DNA of 64,000 nt, from NCBI RefSeq assembly GCF_002055535.1, contig NZ_LN831034.1, forward strand, positions 992,001 through 1,056,000. The letters run 5' to 3'. Source of the stretch: Streptococcus pyogenes (lineage in GTDB: Bacteria; Bacillota; Bacilli; Lactobacillales; Streptococcaceae). This document shows positions 11,433 to 20,098 of this stretch, one piece after another; position 1 is the first letter of the stretch, and the number at the start of each line of letters is the position of its first letter. A program made the translations under genes and the position numbers. Below the pieces are notes generated by a model that was not told the DNA's origin, searched no databases, and saw only the letters and a list, made by a program, of their open reading frames with translations.

Positions 11433-13151
11433 ATGACTTACACAGAAAATTTTCAAAAATGGTTAGATTTTGAGCAGCTTCCTGACTATCTTCGTCAAGA
11501 ATTACTATCAATGGATGAAAAAACAAAAGAAGATGCTTTTTACACAAACTTAGAATTTGGTACTGCTGGTATGCGTGGTTATATTGGTGCTGGTACAAAT
11601 CGTATTAATATTTATGTTGTCCGTCAAGCAACCGAAGGATTAGCAAAATTAATCGAAACTAAGGGAGAGGAAGCTAAAAAACGTGGTGTAGCTATCGCTT
11701 ATGATTCGCGCCACTTCTCTCCAGAATTTGCTTTTGAGTCTGCACAGGTCTTGGCACAGCATGGAATTAAATCTTACGTATTTGAAGCTCTTCGTCCAAC
11801 ACCAGAACTCTCTTTTGCTGTTCGCCATTTAAATGCCTATGCTGGTATTATGGTTACTGCAAGCCACAATCCAGCACCTTTCAATGGTTATAAAGTCTAT
11901 GGACAAGACGGAGGTCAACTACCACCAGCTGATGCTGATGCACTAACAGACTTTATCCGCGCTATTGAAAATCCATTTGCAGTTGAACTTGCTGATTTAG
12001 ATGAAAACAAATCATCAGGTCTTATTCAAGTTATCGGTGAAGATGTTGATATGGAATACCTTAGAGAGGTTAAAGATGTTAATATCAATCAAGATTTAAT
12101 CAATAACTTTGGAAAAGACATGAAAATTGTCTATACTCCTCTCCACGGAACTGGTGAGATGTTGACACGCCGTGCCCTTGCTCAAGCCGGTTTTGAATCT
12201 GTTGTTGTAGTCGAATCACAAGCTAAGGCAGATCCAGACTTTTCTACTGTTAAATCGCCTAACCCTGAAAGCCAAGCTGCCTTTGCTCTTGCTGAAGAAC
12301 TCGGACGAGAAGTTGAGGCAGATGTCTTAGTAGCTACTGATCCTGATGCAGACCGCCTAGGCGTTGAAATTCGCCAACCAGATGGTTCTTATAAAAACCT
12401 TTCTGGAAATCAAATTGGAGCGATTATTGCGAAATACATCCTGGAAGCTCATAAAACAGCAGGAACACTTCCAGAAAATGCTGCTCTCGCTAAATCAATC
12501 GTATCAACAGAATTAGTAACAAAAATTGCCGAAAGTTATGGCGCTACAATGTTTAACGTTTTAACTGGATTCAAATTCATCGCTGAGAAAATTCAAGAGT
12601 TTGAAGAAAAACATAACCACACCTATATGTTTGGTTTTGAAGAAAGCTTCGGATATCTTATTAAACCATTTGTCCGTGATAAAGACGCTATTCAAGCAGT
12701 TCTTTTGGTTGCTGAGATCGCAGCTTATTACCGTTCGCGTGGTTTAACACTTGCAGATGGTATTGATGAAATTTACAAAGAATATGGCTATTTTGCTGAA
12801 AAAACGATTTCAGTAACACTTTCAGGTGTGGATGGAGCTGCTGAAATTAAGAAGATTATGGACAAATTCCGTGAAAATGGTCCAAAACAATTTAACAATA
12901 CTGATATTGTATTATTAGAAGATTTCCAAAAACAAACCGCTACTAAAAATGATGGAACAATATCTAACTTAACAACTCCTCCAAGTAATGTTTTGAAGTA
13001 CACGTTAGCTGATGATTCATGGATTGCAGTTCGCCCTTCAGGAACTGAACCAAAAATCAAGTTCTATATTGCCACAATAGGTGATACTCTTGACATCGCT
13101 CAAGAAAAAATTGCTAACATTGAAACAGAAATCAATACCTTTGTTGGCTAA
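11433..13151 (+). CDS. pgmA: Phosphoglucomutase (alpha-phosphohexomutase family)
   Basis: 572 aa cytosolic enzyme interconverting glucose-1-P and glucose-6-P, supplying UDP-glucose for capsule, teichoic-acid and glycolipid synthesis. Four family motifs are present: the phosphoserine loop GIMVTASHNPAPFNGYK (~residue 140), the Mg-binding DPDADRLG (~300), the sugar-binding GFEESFGY (~405) and the phosphate-binding RPSGTEPKIKFY near the C-terminus. Length fits the long Firmicute type (PgcA), not the ~450 aa GlmM. It stands alone between terminators, with its own promoter. Confidence 0.95.
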   Translation: MTYTENFQKWLDFEQLPDYLRQELLSMDEKTKEDAFYTNLEFGTAGMRGYIGAGTNRINIYVVRQATEGLAKLIETKGEEAKKRGVAIAYDSRHFSPEFAFESAQVLAQHGIKSYVFEALRPTPELSFAVRHLNAYAGIMVTASHNPAPFNGYKVYGQDGGQLPPADADALTDFIRAIENPFAVELADLDENKSSGLIQVIGEDVDMEYLREVKDVNINQDLINNFGKDMKIVYTPLHGTGEMLTRRALAQAGFESVVVVESQAKADPDFSTVKSPNPESQAAFALAEELGREVEADVLVATDPDADRLGVEIRQPDGSYKNLSGNQIGAIIAKYILEAHKTAGTLPENAALAKSIVSTELVTKIAESYGATMFNVLTGFKFIAEKIQEFEEKHNHTYMFGFEESFGYLIKPFVRDKDAIQAVLLVAEIAAYYRSRGLTLADGIDEIYKEYGYFAEKTISVTLSGVDGAAEIKKIMDKFRENGPKQFNNTDIVLLEDFQKQTATKNDGTISNLTTPPSNVLKYTLADDSWIAVRPSGTEPKIKFYIATIGDTLDIAQEKIANIETEINTFVG

Positions 13152-13189
13152 AACAACTTAAGAGCTATCAGTAAAAACAAAAGACAAGC

Positions 13190-13222
13190 AAAAAGAACTA
13201 AGCCGCTGACTTAGTTCTTTTT
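13190..13222 (+). terminator. Terminator after pgmA
   Basis: AAAAAGAACTAAG (13190-13202), 7-nt loop, CTTAGTTCTTTTT (13210-13222). The A-run in front would also give a U-run on the opposite strand. Confidence 0.9.
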
Positions 13223-13280
13223 AGTCTATTCTTGCTTCTATTGTGATGGTGACTGGCAATCCAAACTTGCGGTAAGTCCC

Positions 13281-13329
13281 AAAAAAGCACCCTTAAAGCT
13301 AGACCTAACTATCTTGCTTTAGGAGTGCT
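13281..13329 (-). terminator. Terminator of the nucleoside transporter operon
   Basis: On the minus strand AGCACTCCTAAAGC (13316-13329) pairs with GCTTTAAGGGTGCT (13286-13299, one mismatch and one wobble), followed by TTTTTT (13281-13286). Confidence 0.85.
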
Positions 13330-13363
13330 GTTAAACCTCACTAAGAGGCTTACTAATATAACG

Positions 13364-14320
13364 TTATTTAGATTTAATATAGTTGATTCCATCAGCTTTT
13401 GGTGCAACTGCTTGACCAAAGAAAGCAGCTAAAATAATAATCGTTACCATATAAGGTGCAATCTGTAAGTAAACCGTTGGAATCTTTTCTAGTAATGGTA
13501 ATTGAGCACCAATAACGGCTAAACTTTGCGATAAGCCAAAGAAAAGACTAGATAGCATGGCGCCAACTGGATTCCATTTACCAAAGATCATAGCTGCCAA
13601 AGCAATAAATCCAGGACCTAAGATAGTTGTTACAGCAAAGTTAACGGAGATTGACTGAGCATAAACAGCTCCACCTATTCCACCAAGAAAACCTGAGATC
13701 ATCACACCATAGTATTTCATCAAATAGACGTTAATACCAAGTGTGTCAGCTGCCTGAGGGTGTTCCCCAACTGATCGTAAACGCAGACCAAACCTGGTTT
13801 TATAAAGCAAAAACCAAGCAAAGAACGAAAAAGCAATGGCGAAGTAACCAATAAGGCTAGTATTTTTAAAGAAAATATCACCAATCACAGGAATTTGTGA
13901 TAAACCTGGGAAATCAAACTTCCCAAAAGATTGTTGAATGTTGTCTGTTTGTCCCTTACCGTACATAGCTTTAACCAAGAAGACAGCAAAAGAAGGTGCT
14001 AACAAGTTCAACACTGTACCACTGACAATGTGGTCAGCTCGAAAGTTGATGGTTGCTACAGCGTGAATCAAAGAAAAAATCAAACCAACAATACCACCGA
14101 CTAAAACGGCTATCCAAGGCGTTGCTTTTCCAAATGTTTCAGCAAACTCTAAGTTGAAAACAATCCCAGAGAACGCTCCCATGACCATGATACCTTCTAA
14201 ACCAACATTAACAACGCCTGAGCGCTCTGAGAAAGTTCCTCCAATACTTGTGAAAATGAGTGGTGTTGCATAAATAAGCATAGATGACATCAATAAGGCA
14301 AAAATTGTTACTAAACTCAT
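13364..14320 (-). CDS. Nucleoside ABC transporter permease 2
   Basis: 318 aa inner-membrane subunit of the BPD_transp_2 family with about eight to nine hydrophobic segments. Typical sequence is PLIFTSIGGTFSERSGVVNVGLEGIMVMGAF near the start and GLRLRSVGEHPQAADTLGINV in the conserved cytoplasmic loop. It pairs with the permease encoded upstream, the ATPase and the BMP lipoprotein to import nucleosides (NupC of the BmpA-NupABC system). A GTG at 14332 is open but lies in the ribosome site AAAGGTGG, so I take the ATG at 14320. That start lies 2 bp after the stop of the preceding gene. Confidence 0.92.
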   Translation of the reverse strand: MSLVTIFALLMSSMLIYATPLIFTSIGGTFSERSGVVNVGLEGIMVMGAFSGIVFNLEFAETFGKATPWIAVLVGGIVGLIFSLIHAVATINFRADHIVSGTVLNLLAPSFAVFLVKAMYGKGQTDNIQQSFGKFDFPGLSQIPVIGDIFFKNTSLIGYFAIAFSFFAWFLLYKTRFGLRLRSVGEHPQAADTLGINVYLMKYYGVMISGFLGGIGGAVYAQSISVNFAVTTILGPGFIALAAMIFGKWNPVGAMLSSLFFGLSQSLAVIGAQLPLLEKIPTVYLQIAPYMVTIIILAAFFGQAVAPKADGINYIKSK

Positions 14321-14321
14321 C

Positions 14322-15386
14322 TTATTTACCACCTTTCACTAATTTTTTAGGGCGAATAATGTAACGTTCAATGAGGTAATGTGAACCAACAAAGAAAATG
14401 ATTGATGCAGTTACTACTTTAACAAGTTCTGGTGGAATGCCTGCAATATTCATTCCTGGAGCACCAATATTTAAGACACCAAATAGGAATGATGAGAAAA
14501 ATATTCCAAGCGGTGAATTTGCTGCTAATAAGCTAACTGCCATACCGTCAAAACCAACTGCTAAAGAAGATCCTTGTACAAAAACATTTTCAAAGGTTCC
14601 TAGACCTTCAACTACTCCTCCAAGACCTGCAAGAGCTCCAGAGATAATCATTGATAAAATGATAGTACGTTTTGATGACATCCCTGCGTATTCTGAAGCA
14701 TGTGGGTTGAGACCAACTGAACGAATCTCAAAACCTAAAGTAGTTTTGTTAAGCAAGAACCAGATTAGGGCAATGGCAATAATGGCAAAGAAAATACCAA
14801 TATTAATACGAGAGTTATTAGTTAGGGCTGATAACCAATGCGTTTGATAACTAGCATTATCACTAACTTGAATAGTTGAATCAATACTTTGTTTGACACT
14901 CTCAGGATAACCACGTTGAACAATAGCATTTCCGACATATAAAATGATGTAGTTCATCATAATCGTAACGATAACTTCACTTGTACCAAGATAAGCACGA
15001 AGTATCCCTGGAATAGCTCCAGCAATACCACCAGCAATCATTCCGATAAGAGCTGTCATAAGAATCAATAATGGACGAGGCATATCTGGATTTAAGAGTG
15101 CAAACCAACCTGCTGAAATCCATCCAGCTAAAGCCTGTCCAGACAAACCAACGTTAAAGAAGCCTGCACGGCTAGCAACAGTAAAGCCAAGCGCTATTAA
15201 AATCAATGGCCCCATTGAACGGAATATTTCTCCAATATTTTTAACACTACCAAAGGCAATTTGGAATAAACCTTCATACCCCCAGATAGGATCATAACCA
15301 AAGATAACCATAATAATAGCGCCAAGTAAAAATCCTAGCAAGACAGAAATCAATGGTACAGCAATTTTTTGCGCATTTTTAGACAT
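14322..15386 (-). CDS. Nucleoside ABC transporter permease 1
   Basis: 354 aa, BPD_transp_2 family, with many hydrophobic segments. Conserved stretches are LILIALGFTVASRAGFFNVG, EVIVTIMMNYI and the loop FEIRSVGLNPHASEYAGM. NupB-type partner of the downstream permease. The ATG at 15386 (MSKNAQKIAVP) follows AAGGAGG; a longer frame to 15413 would run upstream of that ribosome site and is rejected. It overlaps the ATPase gene end by 8 bp. Confidence 0.92.
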   Translation of the reverse strand: MSKNAQKIAVPLISVLLGFLLGAIIMVIFGYDPIWGYEGLFQIAFGSVKNIGEIFRSMGPLILIALGFTVASRAGFFNVGLSGQALAGWISAGWFALLNPDMPRPLLILMTALIGMIAGGIAGAIPGILRAYLGTSEVIVTIMMNYIILYVGNAIVQRGYPESVKQSIDSTIQVSDNASYQTHWLSALTNNSRINIGIFFAIIAIALIWFLLNKTTLGFEIRSVGLNPHASEYAGMSSKRTIILSMIISGALAGLGGVVEGLGTFENVFVQGSSLAVGFDGMAVSLLAANSPLGIFFSSFLFGVLNIGAPGMNIAGIPPELVKVVTASIIFFVGSHYLIERYIIRPKKLVKGGK

Positions 15387-16911
15387 GACCTTCCTCCTTA
15401 TGAATTGAACCACCTGCCATTAAAATACCCAATTCTTGTTTATTGGTATTTTCTGGCGATACGATACCTTGAATTTTACCATCATGAATAACAGCAATTC
15501 GATCAGATAAATTCAATATTTCATCAAGTTCAAAACTAACAACGAGGACAGCTTTACCTTTATCACGTTCTTTAATCAAACGCTTATGGATATATTCAAT
15601 AGCTCCTACATCAAGACCACGTGTTGGTTGGCTAACAATAAGTAAATCTGGATCACGGTCCACTTCACGAGCAATAATGGCCTTTTGTTGGTTACCACCA
15701 GAAAATCCTCTAGCTGGTACTAGCTCATTGGCTCCGCGAACATCAAATTCTTTCATTAATTGACGAGCATAGTCATTAATTTTAGTATAATTTAAGATTC
15801 CATTTTGACTTAGAGGTTGTTTGTAATAGGTTTGTAAGGCTGTATTTTCAGCTAAAGAAAGATCTAGTATCAAACCATCTCGATGACGATCTTCTGGCAC
15901 GTGACCCACTGATAACTCAGTAATTTTGCGTGAAGACAAATGAGTGACTTCATTGTTTTTAATCATAATACTTCCAGATTTGACTTTACGTAAACCTGTA
16001 ATAGCTTGAATTAACTCAGATTGACCATTTCCGTCAATTCCAGCAATCCCTACAATTTCACCAGCTCGGACATCTAGAGATAGCCCCTTAACTGCTGGAA
16101 CCCCTCTATTTTCATCTACTTCAAGATTTTTGATGGATAAGACCACATCTTTTGGTTCAGCAGCTTTTTTGCTAGTTGTAAAGGAAACCGAGCGTCCCAC
16201 CATCATCTCAGCTAAATCTTGTGAAGTTGCTCCTGCCACATCAACTGTTTCGATACTCTTACCACGACGAATAACTGTGACACGGTCGGCGACAGCACGA
16301 ATCTCGTCCAGTTTATGGGTAATTAAAATAATTGATTTTCCTTCTTTCACGAGATTCTTCATGATAGTCATCAATTCTTTAATTTCTGCAGGTGTTAAAA
16401 CGGCAGTTGGCTCATCAAAGATAAGAATATCTGCACCACGATACAAGGTTTTCAAAATCTCAACACGTTGTTGTGCTCCTACTGAAATATCAGAAACTTT
16501 AGCTGATGGATTGATTGCAAGGCCATATTTTTCGGATAGTACCTTAATATCTTTCGATGCTTGGTTAAGATCTAAGCACCCATTTTTTACTACTTCATTT
16601 CCTAAAATAATATTCTCAGCAACCGTGAAGGCTTCTACTAACATGAAATGTTGATGTACCATTCCGATACCAAGCTTAGCTGATTTAGATGGCGAATCAA
16701 TTTGAACTGGCTTGTCATTAATGACAATTTCTCCACTAGTAGGCTCTAAGAGACCAGCTAGCATATTCATCAAAGTTGATTTACCTGCCCCATTTTCACC
16801 CAATAAGGCATGAATCTCACCTTTTCTGACATTTAAGTTAATGTGGTCATTTGCAACAAAATCACCAAATTTTTTCGTGATTTCTCTCATTTCAATGACA
16901 TGCTGTGTCAT
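15379..16911 (-). CDS. Nucleoside ABC transporter ATPase (double nucleotide-binding domain)
   Basis: 510 aa with two ABC domains in one chain, as in the NupA/RbsA group. The first half has Walker A GENGAGKST (~residue 35), signature ISVGAQQRVEI and Walker B LIFDEPTAVL. The second half has the degenerate Walker A GIDGNGQSE, signature FSGGNQQK and the variant Walker B LLIVSQPTRGLDVGA, usual for this family. It energises import of nucleosides bound by the BMP lipoprotein. Start chosen at the ATG at 16911, preceded by AAAGGA; an upstream in-frame ATG at 16929 overlaps this site. A hairpin terminator separates it from the lipoprotein gene. Confidence 0.93.
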   Translation of the reverse strand: MTQHVIEMREITKKFGDFVANDHINLNVRKGEIHALLGENGAGKSTLMNMLAGLLEPTSGEIVINDKPVQIDSPSKSAKLGIGMVHQHFMLVEAFTVAENIILGNEVVKNGCLDLNQASKDIKVLSEKYGLAINPSAKVSDISVGAQQRVEILKTLYRGADILIFDEPTAVLTPAEIKELMTIMKNLVKEGKSIILITHKLDEIRAVADRVTVIRRGKSIETVDVAGATSQDLAEMMVGRSVSFTTSKKAAEPKDVVLSIKNLEVDENRGVPAVKGLSLDVRAGEIVGIAGIDGNGQSELIQAITGLRKVKSGSIMIKNNEVTHLSSRKITELSVGHVPEDRHRDGLILDLSLAENTALQTYYKQPLSQNGILNYTKINDYARQLMKEFDVRGANELVPARGFSGGNQQKAIIAREVDRDPDLLIVSQPTRGLDVGAIEYIHKRLIKERDKGKAVLVVSFELDEILNLSDRIAVIHDGKIQGIVSPENTNKQELGILMAGGSIHKEEGHV

Positions 16912-16982
16912 AGGATCATTTCCTTTCAATGCAATCTTTTATTTCAGTAAAGCCTATGATCTATCACCTATCACAAACTTTA

Positions 16983-17031
16983 CTGAGATAAAAATTATCT
17001 CAGTTTAAAAAGAGCGACCGACAAAGGTCGC
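16983..17031 (-). terminator. Internal terminator/attenuator between bmpA and the ATPase gene
   Basis: On the minus strand, soon after the bmpA stop, GCGACC-loop-GGTCGC (17014-17031) is followed by TCTTTTT. A second hairpin, CTGAGATA-loop-TATCTCAG (16983-17003), follows. The arrangement should let the abundant binding protein be made in excess over the membrane parts. Confidence 0.75.
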
Positions 17032-17049
17032 GCTTCTTGTTCTTAAACA

Positions 17050-18102
17050 CTATTTTTCAGGAACTTTAATGTCACCAGATTTAATTTTTGCTTTCGCTTC
17101 TTTAATAGCTTTAACAGCTTCTTTTGAAACATTTGTAGTTGCGATTTCAACACCGCCATCTTTTAGACCATAGACAGTTGTTTTTCCTCCAGGGAATTTT
17201 TTATCTGCTACTTGCTTGTTGATTAACTGAACAGCTTTACCGACTTCTTTGATTGATGATGCAAGTACAAAGTTTGCTTCTTTGCCATCTTTAGAAGTGT
17301 ATTTTCCTTCGTCTTTTTGATCACGGTCAACACCAATAACCCAAACTTTATCAGCTTCACTACGTTTTTCATTAATAGCTTTTGCTTCATTAAATACACC
17401 TGCTCCAGTGCCTCCTGCTGCCTGGTAAATAACATCAGCACCTGCTGCATACTGAGCTGCTGCGATTGTTTTTCCTTTTGCAGCGTCACCAAATGATCCA
17501 GCATAATCAACTTTAACTTGGATTGTATCGTCAACAGACTTAACTCCTGCTTCAAAACCTTTTTCAAATCGAGTTATGACAGTTCCTTCCATACCGCCCA
17601 CGAAACCAACTGTTTTTGTTTTTGTTGTTTTTGCAGCTGCAATTCCTGCAAGATAAGCAGCTTCATGGTCGGCAAAGGTAACACTGGCTACATTATCTTT
17701 TCCTTCGATAATATCATCGATAATAACAAACTTAACTCCTTCATTATCTCCAGCTGCTTTAGCAATAGCATCTTTCAATGCAAAGCCGATACCATAAATC
17801 AGTTGATACCCTCCTGAAACTGCTGTATCGAGATTAGTTGCATACTCAGATTCACTTGTAGATTGAAAATAATCGAAACCTGTTCCTTTTTGAAGGCCCA
17901 TTTCTTTACCCCAAGATTGCAGGCCTTCCCATGCTGATTGGTTGAATGATTTGTCATCTACACCACCAGTATCGGTAACCATTGCAACTTTTAAATCAGT
18001 TTTTCCTGATGCCCCACCTTTAGAAGCACCACGATTACCACAAGCAGCTAAACTCAGCACAGCCACTGACGCTAAACCAAGACCAATAAATTTCTTGTTC
18101 AT
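17050..18102 (-). CDS. bmpA: BMP-family nucleoside-binding lipoprotein
   Basis: 350 aa. Signal peptide MNKKFIGLGLASVAVLSLAA with lipobox LAAC; Cys21 becomes the lipidated N-terminus. Mature-part motifs are KVAMVTDTGGVDDKSFNQSAWEGLQ, VGFVGGMEGTVITRFEKGFEAGV and ADVIYQAAGGTGAGVFNEA, diagnostic of the Bmp/Med/PnrA family that binds purine or pyrimidine nucleosides outside the membrane. The mature protein is exposed and is a known surface antigen type in streptococci (PnrA). Ribosome site AGGAGGG. It is co-oriented 93 bp behind cdd, linking uptake to cytidine deamination. Confidence 0.94.
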   Translation of the reverse strand: MNKKFIGLGLASVAVLSLAACGNRGASKGGASGKTDLKVAMVTDTGGVDDKSFNQSAWEGLQSWGKEMGLQKGTGFDYFQSTSESEYATNLDTAVSGGYQLIYGIGFALKDAIAKAAGDNEGVKFVIIDDIIEGKDNVASVTFADHEAAYLAGIAAAKTTKTKTVGFVGGMEGTVITRFEKGFEAGVKSVDDTIQVKVDYAGSFGDAAKGKTIAAAQYAAGADVIYQAAGGTGAGVFNEAKAINEKRSEADKVWVIGVDRDQKDEGKYTSKDGKEANFVLASSIKEVGKAVQLINKQVADKKFPGGKTTVYGLKDGGVEIATTNVSKEAVKAIKEAKAKIKSGDIKVPEK

Positions 18103-18195
18103 GAATATGAACCCTCCTAAAAAAGATTTCTAGCAAATAAGTTGCTGAAAGTAAATATAAAGCCAAGACGGCTAGATAACAGAAATTAAAGCAGA

Positions 18196-18585
18196 TTATA
18201 TTAAATCTGTAAAAGAATAGGGGAGTAAATCTCCAACAGTCATTTCAACAGTTTGACCATTTTTAGCAATTAAAGTGACTAAAGAAGAAGGATCAAAAAA
18301 TTCTGCCATTACCTGACGACAAGCCCCACAAGGAGATACAGGTTGCATAGTTTCTCCATAAATAGCAATTTCAACCAATTCTTTATGACCATCAGATATG
18401 GCTTTAAATATAGCTGTTCGCTCTCCACAATTTGTCAGACCAAAACTAACATTTTCAATATTACAGCCAGTATAGATCGTTCCATCTTTTGTTTTTAAAG
18501 CTGCTCCTACTGGAAAATGAGAGTAAGGGACATAAGCATACTCACTAGCTTGTACAGCACAACTAACTAAATCAGTAGTCCCCAT
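18196..18585 (-). CDS. cdd: Cytidine deaminase
   Basis: 129 aa, the tetrameric small form. It hydrolyses cytidine and deoxycytidine to uridine and deoxyuridine. Zinc-site motifs: NCGERTAIF supplies one Cys and the catalytic Glu in C(G)ER form, and PCGACRQVM supplies two more Cys. FPVGAALKTKDGTIYTGCNIEN is the substrate-binding region. It is the first intact gene upstream of the nucleoside transporter. The gene that stood before it, deoC, is reduced to a relic whose last piece runs into the cdd ribosome site GAAAGGTGATG. Confidence 0.95.
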   Translation of the reverse strand: MGTTDLVSCAVQASEYAYVPYSHFPVGAALKTKDGTIYTGCNIENVSFGLTNCGERTAIFKAISDGHKELVEIAIYGETMQPVSPCGACRQVMAEFFDPSSLVTLIAKNGQTVEMTVGDLLPYSFTDLI

Positions 18586-18603
18586 TTAACATCACCTTTC
18601 ATA

Positions 18604-19006
18604 ATAGCTACATCTATTGAAACCCCTGTAGATACTTTAACGAAATATGCACCCGACTTGATAGATAATTAACGTGATCTAACTTTAGCACTTATATCAT
18701 CTCCGATAGACTGGTAATTTCTTTGCTTTGAAGTAAACGACCGTTCAAAACGATATCAATCTCTTCAGCACTGTTTGAATTAACATCTTTAACTTCAACT
18801 AGTTCACTGGCATCCGACGTTTCTCCAAAAAGAAAGACTATAACGGTCCCGTCAGTACATTAACGTCGACACCTTAGAAGCATAGACTATTCAACATGGA
18901 TTGATACAGATATTTGTAAAATTATAAATATTGACTTTTCAATCACTTGATCAACCTGTGATCGAACGCTACCTATCTTTAGTAGCGTATGGTTGATTGT
19001 CACCAT
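18604..19006 (-). pseudogene. deoC: Decayed deoxyribose-phosphate aldolase (deoC) relic
   Basis: No open frame, but successive minus-strand frames give DeoC-like pieces in the right order. MVTINHTLLKIGSVRSQVDQ (from 19006) resembles the DeoC start with its DHTLLK motif. FTNICINPC is followed by a TGA where DeoC has Trp, then IVYASK, VDVNVLT and, after another shift, TVIVFLFGETSDASE. AEEIDIVLNGRLL runs to a TAA at 18692-18694. After a missing middle part comes SGAYFVKVSTGV (from ~18662), matching the C-terminal KTSTGF region with the Schiff-base lysine. So there are at least three frameshifts, a nonsense codon, an internal deletion and a lost 3' end. In other streptococci deoC often sits beside cdd and bmpA, which supports this reading. 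Confidence 0.82.
18950..18997. repeat. Nested inverted repeat within the deoC relic
   Basis: Outer arms ATCAACC (18950-18956) and GGTTGAT (18991-18997); inner arms ACGCTAC (18966-18972) and GTAGCGT (18982-18988). Probably chance structure within old coding sequence. Confidence 0.5.
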
Positions 19007-19200
19007 AACAATGACACCTTAGAAGATAATGATAATAATCTCTTGGTAATCAGTTGTTATACACCTATTTTAACATTTTTTTAAAATTATGAAAGCCTTT
19101 TTCAGTTAAAATACATTAAAAAAGGTTACTCGAGTAGAGGGGCTACCCTAGTATAATATTAGTTATCTATAATTTAAAAATAACTCTTTACTATTTAAGC

Positions 19201-19245
19201 AAACCTAATTTAAATGAGCAATTGTTGATTATTTAAATTAGGCTT
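19201..19245 (-). terminator. Hairpin at the end of the rsmC-like gene
   Basis: AAACCTAATTTAAAT (19201-19215) and ATTTAAATTAGGCTT (19231-19245) pair over 12 or more bases. The stem includes the stop codon. Only a short imperfect U-run follows on the minus strand, so terminator strength is uncertain. Confidence 0.55.
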
Positions 19246-19831
19246 GCTTTATACTTCTTAATACATAATAACCTTTATCTTTCCTTAATATCTCAACATT
19301 ACCAAAAATAGTTGCCATTTTTGCTTTAGCGCTAGGAGCTCCTTGTTTTTTTTGAATCACAATCGTTAAGTCACCATTAACCACTAAAAAATCTATGCTT
19401 TTTTCAATAATACTATGAACTACTCTCTTTCCTGCTCTAATAGGAGGATTACTAATAATATGCTCAAAATGGCCACTAATATTTTCATAAATATTTGATT
19501 GAAAAATAGTTACTGCCACTTGGTTATTAGTTGCATTTTTTCTAGCTAAATCAAGAGCACGATTATTGATGTCCACTAAGGTTGCGTCTACCCTTTGAAC
19601 CTTGGCTAGACTAATCCCAAGAGGGCCATAGCCGCAACCTAAGTCCAGTACACGTTCGTTCTCCTTGAAATTTAGTGTCTTTAATAATACTTGGCTACCG
19701 AAATCAACCATTTTCTTTGAAAAGACACCTGAATCCGTCAAAAAAGTAAAGGGATGATTAAGCAGCTCTACTTTTACTTCATGAATATCGTGTAGGCTAT
19801 CTGGATTTTCATCATAATACATCTTTGTCAT
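19238..19831 (-). CDS. rsmC: RsmC-like small-subunit rRNA (guanine-N2) methyltransferase
   Basis: 197 aa from the chosen start. Class I SAM methyltransferase: SAM-binding VLDLGCGYGPLGISLAK (residues ~60-76), acidic loop ATLVDINNRAL, and catalytic NPP motif in IISNPPIRAG, characteristic of N2-guanine methyltransferases such as RsmC. It is a single-domain form, half the size of E. coli RsmC. In-frame ATGs occur at 19864, 19834, 19831 and 19822; AGGA lies 6 nt before the ATG at 19831, giving MTKMYYDENPD, which fits streptococcal homologues. Stands alone; the target base is assumed from family. Confidence 0.88.
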   Translation of the reverse strand: MTKMYYDENPDSLHDIHEVKVELLNHPFTFLTDSGVFSKKMVDFGSQVLLKTLNFKENERVLDLGCGYGPLGISLAKVQRVDATLVDINNRALDLARKNATNNQVAVTIFQSNIYENISGHFEHIISNPPIRAGKRVVHSIIEKSIDFLVVNGDLTIVIQKKQGAPSAKAKMATIFGNVEILRKDKGYYVLRSIKQA

Positions 19832-20059
19832 CATTTTTCCTATCTTTTTAAGGTACTTTTTCATTCTATCATACTTTGAAATGGTTTACAAGACGCTTGT
19901 TTTTTAACAATTTTATCTATATTACAAATAAAAACCGAACTTTAACTATTTGTTAGAATATAGCAGGATAATTGTACTAGGAATGTGTGGCTTTTTTGAG
20001 TTAATTGTATTAATTTTCGTGTAAATACTAACGAAAAATTATTTATTTTTTAACTAAAA

Positions 20060-20068
20060 TGGTATAAT
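20060..20068 (+). promoter_or_regulatory. coaA promoter, extended -10
   Basis: TGGTATAAT at 20060-20068 matches TG-N-TATAAT. The gene start at 20099 follows TTAGGAG. Confidence 0.65.
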
Positions 20069-20098
20069 GTAAGCACTGTCAAATGATTAGGAGCTACC

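Noticed and set aside
14398..14847. Plus-strand 149-aa frame opposite the nucleoside permease
   Set aside because: Opposite-strand shadow of a conserved permease gene; composition is that of an antisense translation.
18868..19025. 13-bp direct repeats GACACCTTAGAAG (18868 and 19013) as ends of a lost insertion sequence
   Set aside because: Both copies fall within or just before the deoC relic coding sequence. There are no terminal inverted repeats or transposase traces, so chance or an internal deletion junction is simpler.
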